Position numbers and translations under genes: made by a program
Assembly: GCA_008363215.1 (NCBI GenBank)
Contig: RHKP01000016.1
Location: 37,807 to 101,806, forward strand
DNA: 64,000 nt
Reading direction: 5' to 3'
Source of the DNA: Cyanobacteria bacterium CYA
GTDB taxonomy: Bacteria > Planctomycetota > Phycisphaerae > Phycisphaerales > UBA1924
The notes under the pieces: model-generated
Seen by the model: only the letters and a program-made list of their open reading frames with translations
What the model was told of the DNA's origin: nothing
The model's database searches: none
Shown: positions 26,474-37,009 of the stretch, piece after piece
How positions within the stretch are numbered: position 1 is the stretch's first letter
Layout of the letters: each line of letters starts with the position of its first letter

Positions 26474-27781
26474 TCACCGCGAGAGCGCACGCCCTCCGAA
26501 CCCGATCGATCGCCCGTACGGCCTGGTCGAGAAGGAGAGTTCGTCATCGTCATCAGCGTATTCAAATGACGAGCGGTACGGCGGCCTCGGGCGGTGCAAC
26601 GCCACATTGACGATCAGCCCGGTCATCAGCCACACGGTCAACATGCTCGACCCGCCGTAACTCAAGAACGGCAGCGTGATGCCGATGACCGGCAACAGTC
26701 CCACGTTCATCCCGATGTTCACCGTCATCTGCGCCGCGATGAACCCCGTCAGCCCCACCGTCATCAGCCGCCCGAACGGCTCGCGGCAACCGGCAGCCAC
26801 CAACAGCGCGCCGGCGATCCACACCAGGTAGAGCCCCAGCACGATCGCTCCCCCGACCAGACCGAATCGAGCGACAACCACCGAGTAGATCATGTCGTTG
26901 TGTCGCTCGGGCAGGCGGTTGTAGTGCACCAGCGCCCGGGCCATGTCGTCAGGCACCCCCTGCGCCTGCCCCGACCCGATCAGCGTCTGCGCGGTGAAAC
27001 TCTGAAAGTTGATGTCCTGCGCGCTGGACCGGTCGCCCTGCATCTGCTGCACCAGCCCCTCGATGCGGACCTTCTGATGCGGCTGAAGCATCGGGTACGC
27101 CCCCGGAGCCGTCAGCGCCGCCGCCGCGACGATCAGCGCCAGGTGGCGCAGTTTTGCCCCCGCTGCCACCAGCATGCCGAAGAGCGACGGAATGAAAAGC
27201 GAGGCCGTGCCGAGGTCGGGTTGCAGTGTGATAAGCACGAGCGGCGGTACCGTGAGCAGCCCGGGCACGATCAGCCCGAGGAAGCGCCGGTGCTTCGTGC
27301 GGAATCGCAGATACCGGGCCACGACGAACACGTAGGCGATCTTCGTCAGTTCCGAGGGCTGGAAGTCCGCCACACCCAGGTTGATCCACGCCCGTGCTCC
27401 GTTGCGCGGCGCGACGATTGCCGTCGGCACGAACGGGAGCAGCAGGAAAACCAGCAGCCCCAGCATGACCACCATCGCCGGCCACGCCAGGATGCTCAGC
27501 AGCCGATAGTGCGGCAGCGCCACCGCCAACCCGCCCATCATGCCGATGGTCGCGAACACCACCTGCTTCCATGCTTCCTGCGCCAGGGCTGAAGACCCGC
27601 TCAGGTTCTGCGCTACGTCAATCGCGTAGATGCCGATCATGGTCAGCCCGAGCCCGGCGATCACGCACAGCCACGACGCGTTGATGAGCCGCAGACTTTC
27701 TCGGACCGTGTCGCGCGACGACATCGAGCCGCGCACCAGCCGCGACAGCGCCTCCAATCCCTTGTCCGCGTCGAGCAGCAC
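26474..27781 (-). CDS. rodA: RodA peptidoglycan glycosyltransferase (SEDS family)
   Basis: 435 residues with about ten membrane helices. SEDS signatures: GARAWINLGVADFQPSELTK (catalytic Asp region), LQPDLGTASLFIPSLFG, and GLLPVIGITLPFLSYGGSS. RodA polymerises glycan strands of lateral wall with PBP2. The GTG at 27781 starts one base after the PBP2 stop (TAG at 27783-27785) with GAGGG upstream; ATG 27724 is an alternative. The pairing with the PBP2 gene identifies it as RodA rather than FtsW. The C-terminus has an acidic cluster (DDDDEL) after the last helix. Peptidoglycan genes are notable because planctomycetes were long thought to lack a wall. Confidence 0.92.
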   Translation of the reverse strand: MLLDADKGLEALSRLVRGSMSSRDTVRESLRLINASWLCVIAGLGLTMIGIYAIDVAQNLSGSSALAQEAWKQVVFATIGMMGGLAVALPHYRLLSILAWPAMVVMLGLLVFLLLPFVPTAIVAPRNGARAWINLGVADFQPSELTKIAYVFVVARYLRFRTKHRRFLGLIVPGLLTVPPLVLITLQPDLGTASLFIPSLFGMLVAAGAKLRHLALIVAAAALTAPGAYPMLQPHQKVRIEGLVQQMQGDRSSAQDINFQSFTAQTLIGSGQAQGVPDDMARALVHYNRLPERHNDMIYSVVVARFGLVGGAIVLGLYLVWIAGALLVAAGCREPFGRLMTVGLTGFIAAQMTVNIGMNVGLLPVIGITLPFLSYGGSSMLTVWLMTGLIVNVALHRPRPPYRSSFEYADDDDELSFSTRPYGRSIGFGGRALSR

Positions 27782-27782
27782 G

Positions 27783-30134
27783 CTAGAGGTATCCCTCGCG
27801 CCGCAGCGCCCAGATGATCTGGTTCGTGATCGGACCCGACACACGCCCTCCGCTGCCCGCGTAGTCCATCACCACCGCGATGGCGTAGCGCGGGCCCTGC
27901 CCCGCCGGGCCCACCAACACCACGAACCATGAGTGATCGCCCGACCGCACCACCTCCGGCTCCCCCGCCCCGTCCCCGTCCGGGTCGATCCGCAGATCCG
28001 GCGCCGTCGCCGTGCCCGTCTTGCCGTAAACCTCCACGCCCGGCACGTTGAAGATCGGCTCACGCCGCGGCACGCCCTCGACCATGTACGAAATGTGGTG
28101 CCCCGTCCCGTTCGGGTCGTTGACCGATAAACGCAGCCCTTCCATCGCCTCGGCCACCGCGCGACGATCAAGCCCGAGATCCATCACCGGACGCTCATCA
28201 TGCTGCCCGATCACCAACCGCGGACGAATCTTGTAACCGCCTCGCGCGATCGTCGCATACGCATCGGCCGCGTGCATCGGCGTCCACGTCACCGGGCCCT
28301 GCCCGATACCCATCAGGATCGCGTCCTGGATCTGCAGGTCACTCCCGTCATGGACCGCCGAACCCATCAGTCCGATCTGCCCCGCCCACTCCGGGCCGAT
28401 GCCAAGGTTGAACGACTCCCCCACGCCGAACCAGCGATACACCTCGGCCGTCCGCTTCGGGCCCATCCGCTGCCCCAGCGTGTAGAAAAAAATGTTGCAG
28501 GATCGCTGAAGGGCTTCGGGCGCAAGCAGCGGCCGCCCCGTCGGGCTGTGCGTCATCCCGTTGTAGTGCTTGTAGATCCAGCAACGGAACAGCGAGGGCT
28601 GGTCGGCCCACAGGTGTCCCGTACACACCACCCCGCTGTTCAGGTTGTGCACTCCTTCCTTGACCGCCCCGCACAGGATCAACGCCTTGGCGATCGAGCC
28701 CGGCGGATAGGGCTTGGCGACCGCCCGGTTGATGTACGGGCTGTTGATCGCGACGAATCTCTCCGTCTCAGGCCCTTCTTCAAAACCCTCGCGCGGCACC
28801 GTCGGCGTCGACACCAGCGCAAGGATCTCCGCCCGATCGATGTCCAGCACCACCGCCGCCCCGAACAGCGGAGCGCCCGGCGGCATCGTGTCGTTGGCGT
28901 GCCAGGCCTGCACCGACGCCAGCCCCAGATCCGGGTCCATCACCGCGCGGATCCGAGCCTGAAGCATCGCGTCAATGGTCAGGTACAGATCCTGGCCCGG
29001 CTGCGGGTCCAACTGTTCGACCCGCCCTGAATCCATGTGCACCGTCCGCAACCCCCGCAGCCCGCGCAACTCGGGCTCATGTGAGCCCTCGATGCCCCCC
29101 TGCCCCACGATGTCGTGCCCGAAGTACCGCCCCCGGTCCGTCCCATCGATCGACCGGACCTTCTGCGCATACGCGGCGTCGCTCTCGATCAGTTCCGCCC
29201 GGGCCTGCACATCCTCGGCCGTGGCGCCCACCCGCGTGCGCCCGATCACGTGCGAGCCCACGCCCTCCTCGCTGAGCACGCGCACACCCTCGCCGCGAAT
29301 CGCTTCCGGCAGTGTGCGAAGGTCGACCTCCACGTCGATCCGGTCAAGCGGATACACGCGCGTCGTCTGGTCGACCACCTCAAGCCCGGGAAACCGCGGC
29401 GCGGTGTACTCGTATTCCCCGCGCGAAGCGATGGGTACCTCCTGCTCCACCAGGCGCAACATGCGGAAGGCCACCTCGTCGCTCACGTCATCAATCACGA
29501 CGTGCGCCGACTTCATCTCGGCGATCGGCGAACTGATACGCCGCTCGATGTCGCCCATCGCCTTGGCGTCCAGCGGGCGGCCGCTGTCCATCATCTCGAT
29601 GATGGCCTTGTTGCGGCGCGCCTCGACGATGCTCTTGTGCATCGCGCCGACGCGTGCGATCGTCGCGTCAATCTTCTGCTGCAGTTCCTCACGCTCCACG
29701 CCGGCCTGCACGCACAACTCACGCCACATCGCCTCCACGTGCCGGTCAAAGTACGCTCGCCACTGCCCCACCAGTTCCTCTCGCTCGGCGTCGGGCAGCG
29801 CGTTCCACTCCCCGTCCGCGCTCGCCCGTGCCTGCTTGACCGCCTGGTCGTCCGCCCATTCCCCTGTAAGCACAGGGAACGCCACCGCGAACTTGTACTG
29901 CGGCCGATCGATCGCCAGCACGCGACCCTTCCTGTCCAGGATCCGCCCGCGCGACGTCGGAATCCACACGTGGCGCACCAGTTTGGACTCGGCCTCGGCC
30001 CGCAGCGCCTCCCCCCTCACCAGCGTCAACCGCGCCGTCTGCCCCGCCAGCACCGCCGCCGCCAGGCCCGACGCCCCGAACAGCAGGATCAGCCGACGAT
30101 GGAACATGCTCGGGATGGCTCGCTTCGGGCTCAT
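27783..30134 (-). CDS. mrdA: Penicillin-binding protein 2 (class B transpeptidase)
   Basis: 783 residues. A single N-terminal membrane helix is followed by the dimerisation domain and the transpeptidase: SxxK as YPPGSIAKA (Ser near 479), SxN as QRSCNIFF (near 545), and KTG as YGKTGTA (near 704). It cross-links lateral-wall peptidoglycan with RodA, encoded next. The protein is about 150 residues longer than E. coli PBP2; the extra sequence is a mostly helical insert after the RPQYKFAV segment (roughly residues 65-190). Start ATG 30134; the frame is open upstream to 30392 but that part overlaps the divergent ATPase gene and is not protein-like. Confidence 0.93.
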   Translation of the reverse strand: MSPKRAIPSMFHRRLILLFGASGLAAAVLAGQTARLTLVRGEALRAEAESKLVRHVWIPTSRGRILDRKGRVLAIDRPQYKFAVAFPVLTGEWADDQAVKQARASADGEWNALPDAEREELVGQWRAYFDRHVEAMWRELCVQAGVEREELQQKIDATIARVGAMHKSIVEARRNKAIIEMMDSGRPLDAKAMGDIERRISSPIAEMKSAHVVIDDVSDEVAFRMLRLVEQEVPIASRGEYEYTAPRFPGLEVVDQTTRVYPLDRIDVEVDLRTLPEAIRGEGVRVLSEEGVGSHVIGRTRVGATAEDVQARAELIESDAAYAQKVRSIDGTDRGRYFGHDIVGQGGIEGSHEPELRGLRGLRTVHMDSGRVEQLDPQPGQDLYLTIDAMLQARIRAVMDPDLGLASVQAWHANDTMPPGAPLFGAAVVLDIDRAEILALVSTPTVPREGFEEGPETERFVAINSPYINRAVAKPYPPGSIAKALILCGAVKEGVHNLNSGVVCTGHLWADQPSLFRCWIYKHYNGMTHSPTGRPLLAPEALQRSCNIFFYTLGQRMGPKRTAEVYRWFGVGESFNLGIGPEWAGQIGLMGSAVHDGSDLQIQDAILMGIGQGPVTWTPMHAADAYATIARGGYKIRPRLVIGQHDERPVMDLGLDRRAVAEAMEGLRLSVNDPNGTGHHISYMVEGVPRREPIFNVPGVEVYGKTGTATAPDLRIDPDGDGAGEPEVVRSGDHSWFVVLVGPAGQGPRYAIAVVMDYAGSGGRVSGPITNQIIWALRREGYL

Positions 30135-30263
30135 GCGTCTTTGCTTCAACTCTAGAACCATCCATCGGGCACACCCGCCCGCCCGCACCAACTCGAACCC
30201 CCGCGCCCGCCCGTTCCCTCCCGGCGCGTACACTCCAAGCAGCCGCCTTCGGCCACTCATCCC

Positions 30264-31793
30264 ATGAACATCGCACAGTTCTTCGAACACTGGCAGATTA
30301 CCGAGAACCCCTTTCGCGGCGAGGAAGCCCGGCACGACTCGGTTTTCGCCCGCATCGGGCTGGGTGCCCGCGGCCTGCCCGCCGCCACCCACTCAGACTT
30401 CGAGAAGATCCTGGGCGAACTGTCCAGGCCCAGCACCTCAATCGTCTTTGGCGAAAAGGGCAGCGGCAAGACAGCCATCCGCATGCAACTGGCCCAGCGC
30501 GTCCTGGATCGCAACCGGCAGGCCCCCGACGCCCGGACGTTTCAGGTCGCGTACGACGACCTCAATCCCTTCCTCGACGCCCTGCACGCCAGAATCGGGG
30601 GGAAGGACGTCGCCGCCTCATTGCGGGCCATTCGGCTGGTGGACCACATCGACGCCATCATCGCCTTGGCCGTCACCGACGTGGTCGACGACCTGCTTGG
30701 GCGGAGCGGGGGTGAGCCACTCAACGACCTTGGGCCCAATCGCCAACGCGTCGTCCGCAATCTTGACCTTGATCTCAAGCAGCAGTTCCGCGTTCTCCAG
30801 GCGTTGTACGACCTGCGAGACGCCGACGGACACCGGGCTGTGCGGCTCCGCCGCGCCCTGCGGGTGCGCCCCAGCCGCGAGGCCGTCGCCTGGAACGCCG
30901 CCCTGCTTCTCGGCTGGACGCCCCCGGTCGCCCTGGTCGCCTGGGTGCTCCTGAGCAAGCCGGAAGGACTGCTGGGGACCGCGGCCGGCTATCTGGCGAT
31001 GGGGCTGGGCGTCGGGTATCTCACGCTGGCGCTCAAACGCCTGGTCTGGGACCGGTTTTCACTGCGCCGGCTGGCTCGGCGACTTTCCAAGCAGCGCCGC
31101 GTGCTTCCCCGGGCCGATCTCAGTTACGTCCATTGTCTCGAGCACCTGCCCGGCGCGTTGCTCCGCAGCGCCGACCGCGATGACTCTGACGCCACTCGAT
31201 ACGCCCATTTCCAGACGCTCCAAAGCGTGCTGTCGGGCTTCGGTTTCACCGGCGTTCTGGTGCTGGTCGATCGAGTCGACGAGCCGACGCTGGTCAACGG
31301 CGACCCCGAGCGCATGCAGGCCATCGTCTGGCCCATGCTCAACAACAAGTTCCTCCAGCAGGAGCGTCTGGGGCTCAAACTCCTGCTGCCCATTGAACTG
31401 CGCTACTCGCTTTTCCGAGAGTCCAGTTCGTTCTTCCAGGAGGCCAGGCTGGACAAGCAGAGTCTCATCGAGCGACTCTCCTGGACCGGGGCGATGCTCT
31501 ACGACCTGTGCTCGGCCCGCTTGAAGGCCTGCCGCCCGTCCGAGGCCGAGCCGATTTCCCTGCTCGATCTCTTCGCCGACGACGTGACCCGGCAGGATCT
31601 GGTGGACGCTCTGGACCAGATGCACCAGCCCCGCGACGCGCTGAAGTTCCTGTACCGCTGCCTCAACGAGCACTGCTCGAACGTGACGGCCGAGGAAAAC
31701 CAGTGGCGCGTCCCACGGCTGGTGCTGGAGAACGTGCGGCGCCAGGAGGCCGATCGGGTGCAGCAACTGTATCGGGGGATACGTCCGGCTTGA
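30264..31793 (+). CDS. P-loop ATPase with an internal membrane hairpin (ExeA/KAP-like)
   Basis: 509 residues. The N-terminus (HWQITENPFRG) resembles ExeA/GspA-type AAA ATPases. Walker A is GEKGSGKTAI (residues 63-72). A charged helical region follows, then two hydrophobic segments (about 213-255: LLLGWTPPVALVAWVLL and LGTAAGYLAMGLGVGYLTL) that make a membrane hairpin inside the ATPase. Walker B is GVLVLVDRVDEP (near 330), followed by helical domains. A membrane insertion within a P-loop ATPase is a KAP NTPase feature. Function unknown; possible roles are organising membrane complexes or ATP-driven remodelling at the membrane. It is divergent from PBP2, 130 bases away. Confidence 0.72.
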   Translation: MNIAQFFEHWQITENPFRGEEARHDSVFARIGLGARGLPAATHSDFEKILGELSRPSTSIVFGEKGSGKTAIRMQLAQRVLDRNRQAPDARTFQVAYDDLNPFLDALHARIGGKDVAASLRAIRLVDHIDAIIALAVTDVVDDLLGRSGGEPLNDLGPNRQRVVRNLDLDLKQQFRVLQALYDLRDADGHRAVRLRRALRVRPSREAVAWNAALLLGWTPPVALVAWVLLSKPEGLLGTAAGYLAMGLGVGYLTLALKRLVWDRFSLRRLARRLSKQRRVLPRADLSYVHCLEHLPGALLRSADRDDSDATRYAHFQTLQSVLSGFGFTGVLVLVDRVDEPTLVNGDPERMQAIVWPMLNNKFLQQERLGLKLLLPIELRYSLFRESSSFFQEARLDKQSLIERLSWTGAMLYDLCSARLKACRPSEAEPISLLDLFADDVTRQDLVDALDQMHQPRDALKFLYRCLNEHCSNVTAEENQWRVPRLVLENVRRQEADRVQQLYRGIRPA

Positions 31794-32108
31794 AGTCGGG
31801 TAGTCCGATCACGCAGGCAAAGATGGCCGAATGCTTGCTTTCCGCGCATTTGGGGGGTAGATTGCGTTCCGTCGGGACCGAACCGACGATGCACTGCTCC
31901 GGAGCCCCGTTTCATGCCAGTCTTTTCTGGTCTGACCATTCCGCACGTTCGACAGGCCGCCCGGCGGTCCGACGTGCCCGTGCATTCATGAGGCTCGGAG
32001 ATCCCCTCAACTCACGCCCCGCCCACACCCCGCGATCGGTCGCGGGAGCAACCCCCTCGTGCCGCCGTGGCAACGGGGAACCTTCGTTCCATTTCAGGAG
32101 AATGCACC
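31794..32108 (+). promoter_or_regulatory. Long infC leader, with candidate promoter and ribosome site
   Basis: 315 bases without a gene. A candidate sigma-70 promoter, TTGCTT (31835-31840) and TAGATT (31858-31863) with 17 bases between, would give a leader of about 240 bases. AGGAG at 32096-32100 ends eight bases before the ATC start of infC. A 6-codon ATG frame (M-H-H-L-W-F) at 32102 overlaps the start in another frame. The promoter is a sequence match only. Confidence 0.4.
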
Positions 32109-32888
<780 letters not shown>

Positions 32889-32918
32889 GGCGGGGACAAG
32901 CCATCAGGGACGAGCCCC

Positions 32919-32952
32919 AGGGGGCCCGCGCAGGCGGGCCCTGCTCTTTTTT
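32919..32952 (+). terminator. Rho-independent terminator of infC
   Basis: GGGCCCGC (32922-32929) pairs with GCGGGCCC (32934-32941) around a four-base loop, and six T residues follow at 32947-32952. The stem can extend outward by AG/CT pairs. Confidence 0.9.
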
Positions 32953-33090
32953 GCCCGAGTCCCCGGCTGTCTCCGGGCGGTGGAGATGCCTCGCACACTG
33001 CGGCAGCGCAAAGCGGTCGCGACCCGGACCCGTGTTCGGGAATCCACAATGGCCCGGCGTCCGACGAGCACGTGACGATTCACCCGAACG

Positions 33091-36000
33091 TCAGAATGTC
33101 GCGACGATGCCGAGCCTCTCGCCCGTTCTCACTCGGGCCGGCTCGCCCAGACGGACCAGCAGACGCTTGCCGTCGCGCTCGAAGGTCGCGCCCGAGTCGT
33201 CGGGCCACTCCACCCGCAGCGCCGCCGGATCTCCGGCCTCGGGCAACTCCATCGCGATGGTTCGCACCACCAGTTCCCCCCACTTCACTTCGATCGACAA
33301 ACTCTGCTCGCCGTCTGCACGCCGCTGCACGAACGTGCCCCACGCCCCCGCGGCCGTGAAGGCTCCGGAGAAGTCGTCAGCGTTGAGGCGCGGCGCAAAG
33401 CCGATGTGCCCGCGCGGGCCGTGGTGCTCATACCCGCAGCACGCCAGGTAGACGCCGAAACTGGACATCGCCCGTGCGTAGTGGTCCGAGCACTCGATCT
33501 CGTTGTAGGGGTTGCGCTGCGACGGGTGATAGCGGTCGTGCGCGGCCCGGGTGATGGCCAGCCCTGACTGCACCAGATCGGGCGTGCCCTCGTAGATCAT
33601 GTGCGAAGCGACCTGGTACTCAAAGCCCGTCCAGCACTCGTTGAAGTACCCCACCGCCCAGTGGTTGCCAGACTTCTCCCCGCCACCCTTCGGCCACGTG
33701 CACATGATCAGCCCGGCCTCGCCGGGGAGCGCATACCAGCGTCCGGGCCCGACGTTGTTCGGGTCGGCCCCCTTCACCGGCGACTGCTCGCGGTACTTGC
33801 CCGCGTCGGGTGCAAAGTTGTACTTCCAGATCGACGCCAGGGCCGAGCGGCTGTGCTCAGCGTCGGCCACACGCAGCAGCCCCAACTGGTGCGCGAAACT
33901 CTGTCCGAACAACTGGTCCGCGTGACACCCCTTGTTGGTGTTGGGGTGATCAAAGTCCGGCGGCGTGTGGATGAAGTATTCGCCGTCGTACAACTTCTCC
34001 ACCAGGCTCTTCCGCCCGGTTTCGAGGATCTTCTCGCAGGTCTGGGCAAACTCGGCGTCCCCCACGTCGAGCGCCATCTCCCGCCCGGCCGCCACGGCCG
34101 CCAGGTACATCGAACTGATCCACGCCATGTTGCCGAACCACGACGCGTCGAGGGTGTTGTACTGCTCGCCCTCGAGCAGCCCGTCGGCGTCGGCATCCTG
34201 CGCCATGATGTACTCGAGCGATTTGCGCACACGCGACCAGATCCGCTTGAGAAACTGCTCGTCGCTGGACATCTGGTGCTCGCGGTAGGTCCGCAGGATG
34301 GTGCCCAGTTGTCCGTCGTGCGCGACGTGCCGTCCGTATTCGGCGCGATAGTCGGTCGCGCCGTTCTCGTGCCAGGCCAGCCCGAAGTCGACCATCTCGC
34401 GCGTCCGCCGCTCAAGGTCGGGGAAGATGCGTGCCAGAGTCTGCCCGTAGTTCCACACGTGCTGGCAGGTGCCGTGGCAGCAACCCACGCCTTCCCAGGC
34501 CCAGAAGCGCCCGTTGTCGAACAGGTGGCACGTCGTCGTCTGCGCGGTGTTGACCGTGTGCAGCGTGCGTTCGAGCAGCCAGTGCGGGAGCGTGGTGCCG
34601 TACCAGGTCTCGTGGAACAGGCGCGTCTGCGCGGTGAGTTGATCAAAATCGCGTGCCACCAGCGCGGCCACGTCCCAGGCCGACGTGAACCGCTCGGCGT
34701 AGTGCCGATTCAGCCGCGGCATGTCGTTGATCGCGTGCATGCCCGGCGGGTCGTGCGCGATGAATGGAAAGTACCACGACACGACATAGTTCAGTGTGAT
34801 CTTCTCGCCCGGCTCCAGTCGCACCTGCGTGAGCAGCGCGCCCGCGTGCCGCTTGCCGATGTCTCGTGTCGCCGCGTCATCCGTCCGGCCCGACGGCTGT
34901 CGCCACAACTGTTCGACCACCGCCTCCGGGTCAAGGTCGCTCACCACGCCGGCTCGCGCGTCGCCCAGCAGCGAAAGCGCCATCGAGCCGAAGTCGGACA
35001 TCTGCTCGAACGCGTTCTCCTTCCACGGCGCATCGGCAAAGACAATGTGATCGCAGGCGATGTGCCCCCACGCGCCGGTTTGATCGTCCACGATCTCGAT
35101 GCGTGCCTTCTTGCCGGCAAACTCCCGGACGTCCCACGACTGGGCCGACATGCGGTTGTTGTTGCGCCCCGTCGCGGTCCGCACCACCTTGTCGTCGATC
35201 AGAAGGTTGATGCACGTCTTGCCCGGGTGTTGCCCGCCGCCGACCATCATGTTGATAAACCGCTTCCCGATGGTGAACTCGGGGCTGGTCAGCGTGCCCT
35301 TGAGGTTGTCGGCCGCTCCTACGTCGGGCCCGACCGCACGGGTGTTGTGTGTGTTCACCGACCGCAGCCCCCGATCGTTGGACACGTTGTGATACGCCGC
35401 CATCTCCGCCCGGGCGATCGGGCCTTCGCCCATCGCCTCACCCTGCGCCACCCAACCCGCCGGCCAGGTCTGCTGCTCAAAGTCGGCGAACACCACTTCC
35501 TCGACGCTCTCCCACTGCTTCGGCAGTGCGTCCATCGCCACGCTGGTCAGACCCGGCCTTCGCACCGGGCGCACACGCCGCACACCCAGCCCCGTCGCGC
35601 CATTGCGGATCGCCACCGCGTTCTCCAGCCACCCGCCCATCTCGCCCTGCACCACTCGGCTCGACGTGTTGTGCAGTTCAAACGACATGATTGTGCATGG
35701 GAGCGACGATGAATCGACGTCGAGCGGGATGAACGGGCTGAACGCCTCCAGCCGCACCGCTATCGGACAACCCGCGTCGCGATAGCGCACCGTCCCGATC
35801 GGATACCCGCTCTCAAACTCGACCTCCGAGAAGCCCTCCTTGTCCAGGGTGCGCACCTCGTCGCCCACCCGCAGCGCAAAGCCCTGGCCCACGGGTCGAT
35901 GTTCGTCGGCCTTGGGGGGCGCAAAGTAGTTCGACCCGTCCACTTCGGTGGCACGCTGCCCGCGATATTCCGGCAAGCGGTTGGCCACCACGCCGAGGTG

Positions 36001-36336
36001 GTGCTCGTTGAAGATGTCCCACACCCACAGGCGTCCGTCGCCGCCGAGGTACATGGTGCCGCAGCACACCCCGCCGACCGGCATTCCGATGTAGGTCAAC
36101 TCCTGCCCTCGACAGCGCATCGGTTGGCCTCGCTCATAGAGCGAACGCACCCACGTCTGGCTCAACTTCTTGTCCGCGGGGATGGGGTGCTCCCCGGGCT
36201 GCGGCTGCTCGAAGGGGCCGGCAAACGCGCTCCCGGCAGCGGCCATCAACCACGCCCCCACCGAGGCTCCCATGAACCCGCGCCGACTCACGCTCGGCCC
36301 GCATCCGCACGACCCGTCATTGCAACAGTTGCTCAT
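33091..36336 (-). CDS. Tat-exported GH116-type glycosidase with an inserted beta-sandwich module
   Basis: 1081 residues from ATG 36336. The N-terminus has a Cys-rich stretch then the Tat motif SRRGFMGAS and a hydrophobic h-region. It resembles GBA2-type glucosylceramidases/beta-glucosidases of GH116: an N-terminal beta-sandwich (TYIGMPVGGVCCGTMYLGGDG) and a C-terminal (alpha/alpha)6 barrel with LLEGEQYNTLDASWFGNMAW and GCHADQLFGQ (likely acid/base Asp near 805). Between them, about residues 285-435, is an insert matching the module often fused to sulfatases and GH32 enzymes: FADFE, LTSPEFTIGKRFINMMVGGG, DVREFAGKKARIEIVDDQTGAWGH. Substrate unknown; a beta-linked glycan is likely. Confidence 0.85.
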   Translation of the reverse strand: MSNCCNDGSCGCGPSVSRRGFMGASVGAWLMAAAGSAFAGPFEQPQPGEHPIPADKKLSQTWVRSLYERGQPMRCRGQELTYIGMPVGGVCCGTMYLGGDGRLWVWDIFNEHHLGVVANRLPEYRGQRATEVDGSNYFAPPKADEHRPVGQGFALRVGDEVRTLDKEGFSEVEFESGYPIGTVRYRDAGCPIAVRLEAFSPFIPLDVDSSSLPCTIMSFELHNTSSRVVQGEMGGWLENAVAIRNGATGLGVRRVRPVRRPGLTSVAMDALPKQWESVEEVVFADFEQQTWPAGWVAQGEAMGEGPIARAEMAAYHNVSNDRGLRSVNTHNTRAVGPDVGAADNLKGTLTSPEFTIGKRFINMMVGGGQHPGKTCINLLIDDKVVRTATGRNNNRMSAQSWDVREFAGKKARIEIVDDQTGAWGHIACDHIVFADAPWKENAFEQMSDFGSMALSLLGDARAGVVSDLDPEAVVEQLWRQPSGRTDDAATRDIGKRHAGALLTQVRLEPGEKITLNYVVSWYFPFIAHDPPGMHAINDMPRLNRHYAERFTSAWDVAALVARDFDQLTAQTRLFHETWYGTTLPHWLLERTLHTVNTAQTTTCHLFDNGRFWAWEGVGCCHGTCQHVWNYGQTLARIFPDLERRTREMVDFGLAWHENGATDYRAEYGRHVAHDGQLGTILRTYREHQMSSDEQFLKRIWSRVRKSLEYIMAQDADADGLLEGEQYNTLDASWFGNMAWISSMYLAAVAAGREMALDVGDAEFAQTCEKILETGRKSLVEKLYDGEYFIHTPPDFDHPNTNKGCHADQLFGQSFAHQLGLLRVADAEHSRSALASIWKYNFAPDAGKYREQSPVKGADPNNVGPGRWYALPGEAGLIMCTWPKGGGEKSGNHWAVGYFNECWTGFEYQVASHMIYEGTPDLVQSGLAITRAAHDRYHPSQRNPYNEIECSDHYARAMSSFGVYLACCGYEHHGPRGHIGFAPRLNADDFSGAFTAAGAWGTFVQRRADGEQSLSIEVKWGELVVRTIAMELPEAGDPAALRVEWPDDSGATFERDGKRLLVRLGEPARVRTGERLGIVATF

Positions 36337-36466
36337 GCCGCCAGTCTGACCACCTTGCCCCTCGCCCGCAAGTACTACCCGTCGGGGTGCAAAACAAGGA
36401 AAAAAGCAAGAGATGGACGGCCTGTCGACCGCCCCCCGTTCCCGCATGCGCGAACCGACGATTGCC

Positions 36467-36850
36467 TTACGGGCCGCCGGCTGCGTCGTAGTTCAGGAAT
36501 TGCTGCACGTCAAAGAAGTTGAGCACGCCCTGCGGTGCCGCCAGGTCGGCCGGGCAGGAGATCTGCCCGTCAAAGTGCCGCAAGGCGTGGTCCACCGCGT
36601 CCGCGCCGAGTACGTTGCCCATGTGCCGTCCCGGCAGATCATCGCACGGCGGGTCAACGCCGCCCCGGATGCGCGAGAACGAGCACTGTTCGCCGGCGTC
36701 CATGGAACTCGCCCGGCCTCGCCGGGCAGTACGCGCTGCCTGCGTTCAACTCCATCACCAGCGCCGCGGCGCGCCTGAAACAGAATTTCTCTGTGAGTGA
36801 ACGGTGGATAACCTGACCTCGATGAAGTCGTGGCCATGTGGCCCGCTCAA
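36467..36850 (-). pseudogene. Remnant of a secreted dockerin-tailed protein gene
   Basis: The end of a minus-strand frame (36467 to about 36703) reads DHALRHFDGQISCPADLAAPQGVLNFFDVQQFLNYDAAGGP in pieces, i.e. the CPADL..FDVQQFL dockerin-like repeat of Phycisphaerae surface proteins. Upstream, the expected mature domain cannot be followed in one frame: short pieces appear in shifted frames between 36700 and 36850 (for example MELNAGSAYCPARPGEFHG), with no signal peptide or ribosome site. This is what a decayed 3' end of a once larger gene looks like. The left border is uncertain. Confidence 0.55.
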
Positions 36851-37009
36851 ACATCTCTCGGCCCCACTCGGGGAAGAACGAAGAGCGTCCGTTCCATGCT
36901 CGAACTGCAGAACGCGGGCCTGGTGCCTTCGTTCAGGCCACCGGGAGGCCGCTGCTGAACTCTGCGCTGATGGGTCAGCCGTCGCGATCCGGCTCGCAGA
37001 GGTCGCGAA

